Position numbers and translations under genes: made by a program
From: Microplitis mediator
Taxonomy: Eukaryota > Arthropoda > Insecta > Hymenoptera > Braconidae
NCBI RefSeq assembly: GCF_029852145.1
Contig: NC_079969.1
Span: forward strand, 27,582,459 to 27,646,458
Length of the DNA stretch: 64,000 nt
Direction: 5' to 3'
Shown here: positions 43,601-53,953 of the stretch, in pieces
Numbering within the stretch: position 1 is the stretch's first letter
Layout of the letters: each line of letters starts with the position of its first letter
Notes under the pieces: model-generated
What the model was told of the DNA's origin: nothing
The model's database searches: none
What the model saw: the letters and a program-made list of their open reading frames with translations, nothing else

Positions 43601-46600
43601 CGCGACAAAAACGCCAATGACCAAGACGGATGCGATTTTCTACGATTATTTAGATGAATTTATAAATTTTTGGAAAAATTTAAGGTCGGATTCCGTAAAG
43701 GAACATTCTTAGCGTGTTCTTGAGATCATTTCCGAATAAATAGTACCGTAAGACTTACAAATATTTTATCAAGCCGCGACAAAAACGCCAATGACCAAGA
43801 CGGATGCGATTTTCTACGATTATTTAGATGAATTTATAAATTTTTGGAAAAATTTAAGGTCGGATTCCGTAAAGGAACATTTTTAGCGTGTTCTTGAGAT
43901 CATTTCCGAACAAATAGTAACGTAAGACTTACAAATATTCTATAAAGCCGCGACCAAAACGCCAATGACCAAGACAGATTCGTTTTTCTACGATAATTGA
44001 GACGAATTTTCGAAATTTTGGGAAAATCTAAGGTCGGATTCCGTAAAGGAACATTCTTAGCGACTTCTTGAGGTCATTTCCGACAAAATTGTACCGTAAA
44101 ACTCACAAATATTCTATAAAGCTGCGACCAAAACGCCAATGACCAAGACAGATGCTATTTTCTACGATTATTTAGATAAATTTATAAATTTTTAGGTAAA
44201 TCTACGGTCGGATTTCGTATAGGAACATTCTTAGCATGTTCTTGAGATCATTCTCGAATAAACAGTACCGTAAGACTTACAAATATTCTATAAAGCCGCG
44301 ACCAAACGCCAATGACCAAGACGGATTTGTTTTTCTACGATGATTGGAATGAAATTTCGAATTTTTGGGAAAATCTAAGGTCGGATTCCGTAAAGGAACA
44401 TTCTTAGCGACTTATTGAGATCATTTCCGAAAAAATAGTAACGTAAGACTTACAACTATTCTATAAAGCCGCGACCAAAACGCCTTTGAACAAGACGGAT
44501 GCAATTTTCTACGATTATTTAGATAAATTTCCAAATTTTTGGGGAAATCTAAGGTCGGATTCCGTAAAGGAACATTCTTACCGTGTTCTTGAGATCATTC
44601 CCGAATGAATAGTACCGTAAGACTTACAAATATTCTATAAAGCCACGATCAAAAAGCCTTTGAACAAGACGGATGCAATTTTCTACGATTATTTAGATAA
44701 ATTTCCAAATTTTTGGGGAAATCTAAGGTCGGATTCCGTAAAGGAACATTCTTAGCGACTTCTTGAGATCATTTCCGAAAAAATAGTACCGTAAGACTTA
44801 CAAATATTTTATCAAGCCGCGACAAAAACGCCAATGACCAAGACGGATGCTATTTTTTACGATTATTTAGATGAATTTATAAATTTTTGGAAAAATTTAA
44901 GGTCGGATTCCGTAAAGGAACATTCTTAGCGTGTTCTTGAGATCATTTCCGAATAAATAGTACCGTAAGACTTACAAATACTCTATAAAGCCGCGACCAA
45001 AACGCCAATGACCAAGACGGATTCGTTTTTCTACGATGATTGAGATAAATTTTCGAATTTTTGGGAAAATCTAAGGTCGGATTCGGTATAGAAACATTTT
45101 TAGCGTGTTCTTGAGGTCATTTCCGACAAAATTGTACCGTAAAACTCACAAATATTCTATAAAGCCGCGACCAAAACGCCAATGTCCAAGACGGATGCAA
45201 TTGTCTACGATTATTTAGATAAATTTCCAAATTTTTGGGGAAATCTAAGGTCGGATTCCGTAAAGGAACCTTCTTGGCTTGTTCTTGAGATGATTTTCGC
45301 AAAAAATAGTACCGTAAGACTTACAAATATCCTATAAAGCCGCGACCAAACGCCAATGACCAAGACGGATGCGTTTTTCTACGATAATTGAGACGAATTT
45401 TCGAAATTTTGCCAAAATCTAAGGTCGGATTCCGTAAAGGAACATTCTAAGCGTGTCCTTGAGATCATTTTCGAAAAAATAGTACCGTAAGACTTACAAA
45501 TATTCTATAAAGCCGCGACCAAAACGCCAATGACCAAGACGGATTTGTTTTTCTACGATGATTGGAATGAAATTTCGAATTTTTGGGAAAATCTAAGGTC
45601 GAATTCGGTAAAAGAACATTCTTAGCGTGTTCTTGAAGTCATTTCCGAAAAAATGGTAGCGTAAGACACACAAATATTCTATGAAGCCGCGATCAAAACG
45701 CCTTTGAACAAGACGGATGCAATTTTCTACGATTATTTAGATAAATTTCCAAATTTTTGGGGAAATCTAAGGTCGGATTCCGTAAAGGAACATTCTTAGC
45801 GTGTTCTTGAGATCATTCCCGAATGAATAGTACCGTAAGACTTACAAATATTCTATAAAGCCGCGACCAAAACGCCAATGACCAAGACGGATTTGTTTTT
45901 CTACAGTGATTGAGATGAATTTTCGAATTTTTTGGGAAAATCTAAGGTCGGATTCCGTAAAAGAACATTCTTAGCGTGTTCTTGAGATCATTCCCGAATA
46001 ACTAGTACCGTCAGACTTACAAATAGCCTATAAAGCCAGGACCAAAACGCCAATGACCAAGACGGATTCGTTTTTCTACGATAATTGAGACGAATTTTCG
46101 AAATTTTGCCAAAATCTAAAGTCGGATTCCGTAAAGGAACATTCTTAGCATGTTTTTGAGATCATTCTCGAATAAACAGTACCGTAAGACTTACAAATAT
46201 TCTATGAAGCCGCGACCAAAACGCCATTGACCAAGACAGATTCGTTTTTCTACGATAATTGAGACGAATTTTCAAAATTTTGGGAAAATCTAAGGTCGAA
46301 TTTCGTAAAGGAACATTCTTAGCGTGTTCTTGAGATCATTTCCGAACAAATACTAACGTAAGACTTACAAATATTCTATAAAGCCGCGACCAAAACGCCA
46401 TTGACCAAGACAGATTCGTTTTTCTTCGATAATTGAGACGAATTTTCGAAATTTTGGGAAAATCTAAGGTCGGATTCCGTAAAGGAACATTCTTAGCGAC
46501 TTCTTGAGATCATTTTCGTAAAAATAGTACCGTAAGACTTACAAATATTTTATCAAGCAGCGACAAAAACGCCAATGGCCAAGACGGATTCGTTTTTCTA

Positions 46601-49600
46601 CGATGATTGAGATTAATTTTCGAATTTTTGGGAAAATCTAAGGTCGGATTCCATAAAGGAACATTCTTAGCGTGTTCTTGAGATCATTTCCGAAAAAATA
46701 GTACCGTAAGACTTACAAATATATTATAAAGACGCGACTAAAACGCCTTTGAACAAGACGGATGCTATTTTCTACGATTATTTAGATAAATTTATAAATT
46801 TTTGGGTAAATCTACGGTCGGATTTCGTATAGGAACATTCTTAGCATGTTCTTGAGATCATTTCCGAAAAAAAAGTACCATAAGACTTACAAATATTCTA
46901 TAAAGCCGCGACCAAAACGCCAATGACCAAGACGGATTCGTTTTTCTTCGATGATTGAGATATATTTTCGAATTTTTGGGAAAATTTAAGGTCGGATTCC
47001 GTAAAGGAACATTCTTAGCGTGTTCTTGAGATCATTTCCGAAAAAATGATACCGTAAGACACACAAATATTCTATGAAGCCGCGATCAAAACGCCTTTGA
47101 ACAAGACGGATGCAATTTTCTACGATTATTTAGATAAATTTCCAAATTTTTGGGGAAATCTAAGGTCGGATTCCGTAAAGGAACATTCTTAGCATGTTCT
47201 TGAGATCATTTCCGAAAAAAAAGTACCATAAGACTTACAAATATTCTATAAAGCCGCGACCAAAACGCGAATGACCAAGACGGATTCGTTTTTCTACGGT
47301 GATTGAGATGAATTTTCGAATTTTTGGGAAAATCTAAGGTCGGATTCGGTAAAAGAACATTCTTAGCGTGTTCTTGAAGTCATTTACGAAAAAATGGTAC
47401 CGTAAGACACACAAATATTCTATAAAGCCGCGACCAAAACGCCAATGACCAAGACAGATTCGTTTTTCTACGATAATTGAGACGAATTTTCGAAATTTTG
47501 GGAAAATCTAAGGTCGGATACCGTAAAGGAACATTCTTAGCGACTTATTGAGATCATTTCCGAAAAAATAGTAACGTAAGACTTACAAATATTCTATAAA
47601 GCCGCGACCAAAACGCCAATGACCAAGACAGATTCGTTTTTCTACGATGAATGAGATAAATTTTCGAATTTTTAGGAAAATCTAAGGTCGGATTCCGTAA
47701 AGGAACATTCTTAGCGTGTTCTTGAGATCATTCCCGAATGAATAGTACCGTAAGACTTACAAATATTCTATAAAGCCGCGACCAAAACGCGAATGACCAA
47801 GACGGATTCGTTTTTCTACGGTGATTGAGATGAATTTTCGAATTTTTGGGAAAATTTAAGGTCGGATTCGGTAAAAGAACATTCTTAGCGTGTTCTTGAA
47901 GTCATTTACGAAAAAATGGTACCGTAAGACACACAAATATTCTATAAAGCCGCGACCAAAACGCCAATGACCAAGAGGGATTCGTTTTTCTACGATAATT
48001 GAGACGAATTTTCGAAATTTTGGGAAAATCTAAGGTCGGATTCCGTAAAGGAACATTCTTAGCGACTTCTTGAGATCATTTTCGTAAAAATAGTACCGTA
48101 AGACTTACAAATATTTTATCAAGCAGCGACAAAAACGCCAATGACCAAGACGGATTCGTTTTTCTACGATGATTGAGATTAATTTTCGAATTTTTGGGAA
48201 AATCTAAGGTCGGATTCCATAAAGGAACATTCTTAGCGTGTTCTTGAGATCATTTCCGAAAAAAATAGTACCGTAAGACTTACAAATATATTATAAAGAC
48301 GCGACTAAAACGCCTTTGAACAAGACGGATGCTATTTTCTACGATTATTCAGATGAATTTATAAATTTTTGGGAAAATTTAAGGTCGGATTCCGTAAAGG
48401 AACATTCTTAGCGTGTTCTTGAGATCATTTCCGAACAAATAGGAACGTTAGACTTACAAATATTCTATAAAGCCGCGACCAAAACGCCAATGACCAAGAC
48501 AGATTCGTTTTTCTACGATAATATAGACGAATTTTCGAAATTTTGGGAAAATCTAAGGTCGGATTCCGTAAAGGAACATTCTTAGCGACTTCTTGAGATC
48601 ATTTCCGAAAAAATAGTAACGTAAGACTTACAAATATTCTATAAAGCCGCGACCAAAACGCCAATGACCAAGACAGATTCGTTTTTCTACGATAATTGAG
48701 ACGAGTTTTCGAATTTTTGGGAAAATCTAAGGTCGGATTCCGTAAAGGAACATTCTTAGCGTGTTCTTGAGATCATTTCCGAAAAAATAGTACCGTTAGA
48801 CTTACAAATATTCTATAAAGCCGCGACCAAAACGCCAATGACCAAGACAGATTCGTTTTTCTACGATAATTGAGACGAATTTTCGAAATTTTGGGAAAAT
48901 CTAAGGTCGGATTCCGTAAAGGAACATTCTTAGCGTGTTCTTGAGATCATTTCCGAAAAAATAGTAACGTAAGACTTACAAATATTCTATAAAGCCGCGA
49001 CCAAAACGCCAATGACCAAGACAGATTCGTTTTTCTACGATAATTGAGACGAGTTTTCGAATTTTTGGGAAAATCTAAGGTCGGATTCCGTAAAGGAACA
49101 TTCTTAGCGTGTTCTTGAGATCATTTCCGAAAAAATAGTACCGTAAGACTTACAAATATTCTATAAAGCCGCGACCAAAACGCCAATGACCAAGACAGAT
49201 TCGTTTTTCTACGATGATTGAGATAAATTTTCGAATTTTTGGGAAAATTTAAGGTCGGATTCCGTAAAGGAACATTCTTAGCGTGTTCTTGAGATCATTT
49301 CCGAAAAAATAGTAACGTAAGACTTACAAATATTCTATAAAGCCGCGACCAAAACGCCAATCACCAAGACAGATGCTATTTTCTACGATTATTTAGATAA
49401 ATTTATAAATTTTTGGGTAAATCTACGGTTGGATTTCGTATAGGAACATTCTTAGCGTGTTCTTGAGATCATTCTCGAATAAATAGTACCGTAAGACTTA
49501 CAAATATTCTATAAAGCCGCGACCAAAACGCCAATGTCCAAGACGGCTTCGTTTTTCTACGGTGATTGGAATGAAATTTCGAATTTTTGGGAAAATCTAA

Positions 49601-51429
49601 GGTTGGATTCGGTAAAGGAACCTTCCTAGCGTGTTCTTGAGATCATTCCCGAATGAATAGTACCGTAAGACTTACAAATATTCTATAAAGCCGCGACCAA
49701 AACGCCAATGTCCAAGACAGATTCGTTTTTCTACGATAATTGAGACGAATTTTCGAAATTTTGCCAAAATCTAAGGTCGGATTCCGTAAAGGAACATTCT
49801 TAGCGTGTTCTTGAGATCATTTCCGAATAAATAGTACCGTAACACTTACAAATATTCTATAAAGCCGCGACCAAAACGCCAATGACCAAGACAGATTCGT
49901 TTTTCTACGATAATTGAGACGAATTTTCGAAATTTTGGGAAAATCTAAGGTCGGATTCCGTAAAGGAACATTCTTAGCGACTTCTTGAGATCATTTCCGA
50001 AAAAATAGTAACGTAAGACACAAATATTCAATAAAGCCGCGACCAAAACGCCAATGACCAAGACAGATTCGTTTTTCTACGATGATTGAGAAAAATTTTC
50101 GAATTTTTGGGAAAATTTAAGGTCGGATTCCGTAAAGGAACATTCTTAGCGTGTTCTTGAGATCATTTCCGAAAAAATAGTATTGTAAGACTTACAAATA
50201 TTCTATAAAGCCGCGACCAAAACGCCAATGACCAAGACGGATTTGTTTTTCTACGATGATTGGAATGAAATTTCGAATTTTTGGGAAAATCTAAGGTCGG
50301 ATTCGGTAAAAGAACATTCTTAGCGTGTTCTTGAAGTCATTTCCGAAAAAATGGTACCGTAAGACACACAAATATTCTATGAAGCCGCAATCAAAACGCC
50401 TTTGAACAAGACGGATGCAATTTTCTACGATTATTTAGATAAATTTCCAAATTTTTGGGGAAATCTAAGGTCGGATTCCGTAAAGGAACATTCTTAGCGT
50501 GTTCTTGAGATTAATTTCGATGAAATAGTCTCGTAAGACTCACAAATATTCTATAACGCCGCGACCAAAACGCCAATGACCAAGACGGATGCAATTGTCT
50601 ACGATTATTTAGATAAATTCCCAAATTTTTGGGGAAATCTAAGGTCGGATTCCGTAAAGGAACATTCTTAGCGTGTTCTTGAGATGATTTACGCAAAATA
50701 TAGTACCGTAAGACTTACAAATATTCTATAAAGCCGCGACCAAACGCCAATGACCAAGACGGATGCGATTTTTTACGATTATTTAGATAAATATATAAAT
50801 TTTTGGGTAAATCTACGGTCGGATTCCGAATCGGAACATTCTTAGCGTGTTCTTGAGATCATTCCCGAATGAATAGTACCGTAAGACTTACAAATATTCT
50901 ATAAAGCCGCGACCAAAACGCCAATGACCAAGGCGGATTCGTTTTTCTACGGTGATTGAGATGAATTTCCGAATTTTTGGGAAAATCTAAGGTCGGATTC
51001 CGTAAAGGAACATTCTTAGCGTGTTCTCGAGATCATTACCGAAAAAATAGTAACGTAAGACTTACAAATATTCTATAAAGCCGCGACCAAAATGCCAATG
51101 ACCAAGACGGATTCGTTTTTCTACGATAATTGAGACGAATTTTCGAAATTTTGGGAAAATCTAAGGTCGGATTCCGTAAAGGAACATTCTGAAGGTGTTC
51201 TTGAGATCATTTCCGAAAAAATAGTACCGTAAGACTTACAAATATTCTATAAAGCCGCGACCAAAACGCCAATGTTCAAGACAAATCCGTTTTTCCACGA
51301 TGATTGAGATAAATTTCCGAATTTTTGGGAAAATCTTAGGTCGGATTCCGTAAAGGAACATTCTTAAGGTGTTCTTGAGATCATTTCCGAAAAAATAGTA
51401 ACGTAAGACTTACGAATATATTATAAAGT

Positions 51430-51760
51430 ATCAGTACGATGGAATTGGACGACATTGTAAACCCTAGACTACGAGAAAATACTACACTACTGTTGCATTA
51501 TGATCTACAACTACTGATTTATTGTTCTTTGGATGATATTTCGATACGTTCAGGTACACAATAATGAAGAGAAACTGCACACTTAAGACTGATTTTTTGA
51601 CTTTTTTTGGTTTAGGAGGCCTAACGATTGTACGACGACTTGTTACAAAAAATTAGCCCTTAGACTGGGAGCAATTACTGCGGTACTGATGTATTATTTT
51701 CTAGATGATTTTTTCAAACATTGAACACAATATTAAGGAGAAACTGCACACTTCGGAGGG
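51430..51760 (+). repeat. Two diverged direct repeats just outside the satellite
   Basis: GAGAAACTGCACACTT occurs at about 51569 and again at about 51738, a spacing of 169 bp. It is preceded in both by TACTGAT(T/G)TATT(G/A)TT and GATGATATTT-like sequence, and further upstream by CCCTAGACT or CCCTTAGACT (spacing about 195, so the first copy has about 26 extra bases). The pair abuts the satellite boundary but does not resemble the 174-bp unit. Confidence 0.6.
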
Positions 51761-51799
51761 TAGTGGTGTCTCTTTTCTGGTCTCTGCTTAAACATCTGA

Positions 51800-52140
51800 A
51801 TTAAATATAAAATTTTAAGTCCCCTCAATCCTGTAATATTTTGCTTAATCCGGTAAGACATAATTTTAAAGAATGCAATGATTAGTCTTGAAATAAATAG
51901 AATAAATCCGCTTCAAAATTTTTGAATCGGTTTCAATTTGGAGTCAGAACCAGAAATCTGAGGATTTTTTCCGAATCAAACAGAATCGAATTATTTAAAT
52001 TCGTTTTAATTGGGATAAATCTGGTTTTTCTGCTGAATTAGACAGAATTCTTTTTCAAATTACGTACCGAATTAATAGAATCTATCTGAATTATATCGAA
52101 TTGAAAATCCAATTCTGTTTTATTCGATCAAACTCAGTTG
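51800..52140. repeat. AT-rich DNA with degenerate GAATT/GAATC motifs, no gene seen
   Basis: The stretch is full of irregular copies of words such as CAGAATCGAATT, GAATTAGACAGAATTC and AATTCGTTTTAATT in both orientations. That is typical of a decayed low-complexity or palindromic repeat. No reading frame or signal stands out. Confidence 0.4.
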
Positions 52141-52639
52141 TTTAATTCAGGTGTTGCCAAATTTCTCGAAAGCCTGGAAATGTCTGAGAATCGGAAACAT
52201 ACCGGAAAAATCAGGGAATTCTGTCAGAAAGCTGGAATAATTTCTACTTCCTTTCTGTTGACTGAAAAAATTCGGCTCATTTTTTTTTTAGTCACAACTG
52301 TTCATAAAGTAACGCTGTGCGAATGCGATTGTTATAACATATCTTAAAAAAATTCACGAGAAATTGATTCCAATCGCGAGAAAATGAAGCAGTTAGAATT
52401 AAAAAGGCATTTAGTAAAACAAAGTCTTAGTAGAACACAATCGTCAGTATCTTTAAGCTATTAACATGCATATTGACAAATTAAAAAACCAGAAACATTA
52501 AATGTTTACATAAGTATAGAACTAATAAGTTCACTATATTCATTATTGGCATACTTTATTAATATACTATATAATGTTCTCCGTTCAGAAATTAATTCGA
52601 GTGAAAATGAAAAATTTATCCGCATGTTATTACCCAGAT

Positions 52640-53240
52640 AGCAAAATGACGTCTTGATGAATTCTGAATGAATTCCTATTTATGATTTGGATGTCTCCTC
52701 AACATCTTAATGAAGTCTTTAAGAAGTTCTCAAGATCTCGAATGAGCCACCTAGCGAACTTAGTAAGACGTCTTTAAAAAGAGTTCTCAAAGAGGTTTTT
52801 TTTCTGACTTCGCAAATAAGATTTCAGTATGAATTTACCATGACGTCTCTAAGAAGCTCCTTATTCTGACTTCATAAAGAAGTTTAAAAAAGAATACATT
52901 TAGTCGTCACAAAACTGACGTCTTATTTATGGAGTCTTCAAGAATTCTCAATTAAGAGTTCTTAAAAATGACACCTTTAAGGGGATACGGTACCGGACCT
53001 CTTTCTCACACTCAGAAAAATAAACGGGACTGTCTTTGTTGCACTCGTAGAGTAAATGAGAATTTTAAAACAATTTTTCTCGGAAACGAATTAGAATTTT
53101 TTAAAATACGAAATTTCTAGCTCTTTGTTAAGGCTTTAAAAAACGCTCAAGACTCTCTATTTTAGGTTTCTAATGTTTGTCCGTAAATTAAATTGAATTG
53201 AAAATCGGTTACCGTTACCCCTTAAGACGTCATTATAAGA
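52640..53240. mobile_element. Inverted-repeat element with GACGTCTT motifs (older, interrupted)
   Basis: AAAATGACGTCTTGA near 52644 is mirrored by TTAAGACGTCATTAT near 53222. Between them are many imperfect copies of GACGTCT and AAGAAGTTCTCAAG in both orientations. The arrangement resembles a non-coding MITE with subterminal repeats. It is split by the TTAA-flanked insertion at 52981-53221. Confidence 0.5.
52977..53225. mobile_element. 241-bp MITE flanked by TTAA, nested insertion
   Basis: The element 52981-53221 has inverted termini GGGGATACGGTACCGGA and, on the other strand, GGGGTAACGGTAACCGA. It is flanked on both sides by TTAA (52977-52980 and 53222-53225). Removing it with one TTAA restores a continuous CACCTTTAAGACGTCATT in the surrounding element. 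A TTAA target duplication is the hallmark of piggyBac, Kolobok and related superfamilies. It has no coding capacity. Confidence 0.72.
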
Positions 53241-53604
53241 CTTCTTGAGGACGTCGTAACGCAGTTATTCCGACTTGAATGCTGTCTATATATAGACCAA
53301 GTTATATAAAAACATGGATTTGAAATCAAAAATAAAAAATTATTCATTTAATGCATAAAATAAAAAAAACAATCAACATTGTCAAATAATGAAATAAGTT
53401 TCATTTAACGACAGTGATTGATTATTGATTAAACTGACTTATACCATTTTTTTTTTAGATTAAATAAATTCTTTTAATGATTTTATATTATCACATGTTA
53501 TCAGGGAATTTTTGAATTATTTGACTGGAATACATGGAAAAGTTGGGAATTTTAATTTCAAAAATATGTGGCCACCATGTCTACCCTCTATAGTGTATCA
53601 GGCA

Positions 53605-53720
53605 TTAACCCTTCAGCACTTCCGTGTTTTTTAGTGTCTTGCTCGCACTACAGCGACATCCTATTATTTGAATAGTGTCCTATGAGCAAAATGCTCATAA
53701 CGGTAGTGCTGACAGATTAA
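53605..53720. mobile_element. 108-bp piggyBac-like MITE
   Basis: TTAA at 53605-53608 is followed by CCCTTCAGCACTTCCGTG. The far end on the opposite strand reads TCTGTCAGCACTACCGT next to a second TTAA (53717-53720). Termini of the form TTAACCCTT with about 18 bp of inverted repeat are characteristic of piggyBac-type elements. The interior also folds back (GAGCAAAATGCTC). Confidence 0.62.
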
Positions 53721-53860
53721 TTGCTACATCTTTACATCACTTTCATGCTGGCGGTTCCCTATGTAATGCCTTCCATAAACAGAGGATACAAATATCTTCT
53801 ATCTCTTTTCAATGTCTCCTACTCTACACATAAAGAGTGGGGGGATCGTTAAAAAACAAA

Positions 53861-53953
53861 ATGTCGGGTATTGTACTAAAGCTACTAAAGCTCTCGAGTC
53901 CGGCAAAAATACGTATTCAACAAAACTTAAAAGAAAGAATGCGAAATAAATTG
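53861..53953 (+). CDS. Possible orphan first coding exon (31 codons) with consensus splice donor
   Basis: ATG at 53861 opens 31 codons reading MSGIVLKLLKLSSPAKIRI and then a basic stretch QQNLKERMRNKL. The frame is interrupted exactly at the donor TTG|GTAAGTATC, leaving phase 0. The N-terminus lacks acidic residues and is rich in Leu, Lys and Ser, as in many mitochondrial presequences, but I do not recognise a protein. No convincing next exon was found in the AT-rich DNA up to 57700. It may be the start of a gene with a long first intron, a truncated relic, or chance. Confidence 0.33.

Larger units (their letters stand above)
1..51428 (+). repeat. Satellite array, about 295 head-to-tail units of about 174 bp
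   Basis: The same unit is repeated without a break. Each copy carries landmarks such as GCCGCGACCAAAACGCC, GGTCGGATTC and TTCTTGAGATCATTTCC in fixed order and spacing. Counting one representative unit (around 28310) by hand gives 174 bp, 37% G+C and 12 CpG. A few units have 1-2 bp deletions, for example CCAAAACG to CCAAACG. The unit size is close to a nucleosome repeat and the units form higher-order blocks, as in centromeric or pericentromeric satellites, but nothing here proves that location. The array starts before the window. The last recognisable unit ends at TTATAAAG (51421-51428), after which unrelated AT-rich DNA begins. I found no intact gene, RNA gene or transposon inside it. Open frames on both strands are short and follow the repeat period. 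Confidence 0.98.
52149..53580. mobile_element. Possible old DNA-transposon remnant with GGTG(T/G)CC-type ends
   Basis: The left end reads CAGGTGTTGCCAAATTTCTC and the right end, on the opposite strand, CATGGTGGCCACATATTTTT. Both are followed inward by words of the type CTGGAAA, ATCAGGGAATT and GGAAAAGT. These look like degenerate inverted termini of an arthropod element about 1.4 kb long. The interior encodes no transposase and contains at least two other insertions. The family is not identified, and the two ends could belong to separate remnants. Confidence 0.4.

Noticed and set aside
25307..50696. Antisense open frames of 61-95 codons (FWSRLYRIF-type proteins) recurring through the array
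   Set aside because: They repeat with the satellite period and arise because the antisense frame of a typical unit has few stops, the usual one being TGA at the GATCATTT site. Common unit differences are non-synonymous in this frame, and there are no start, splice or promoter signals.
1..51428. CENP-B box within the satellite unit
   Set aside because: ATTCGTTTTTCTACG begins like the box, but the required A and CGGG positions do not match in any unit type I checked. A centromeric role is therefore not supported by a known box.
1..51428. CRISPR array
   Set aside because: The units are contiguous, about 174 bp long and diverge throughout. There are no short identical repeats separated by unique spacers, and the context is eukaryotic.
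52138..52347. Open frame of 69 codons on the plus strand
   Set aside because: It starts at TTG and covers transposon-end sequence (CAGGTGTTGCC, ATCAGGGAATTCTG). It is not a gene.
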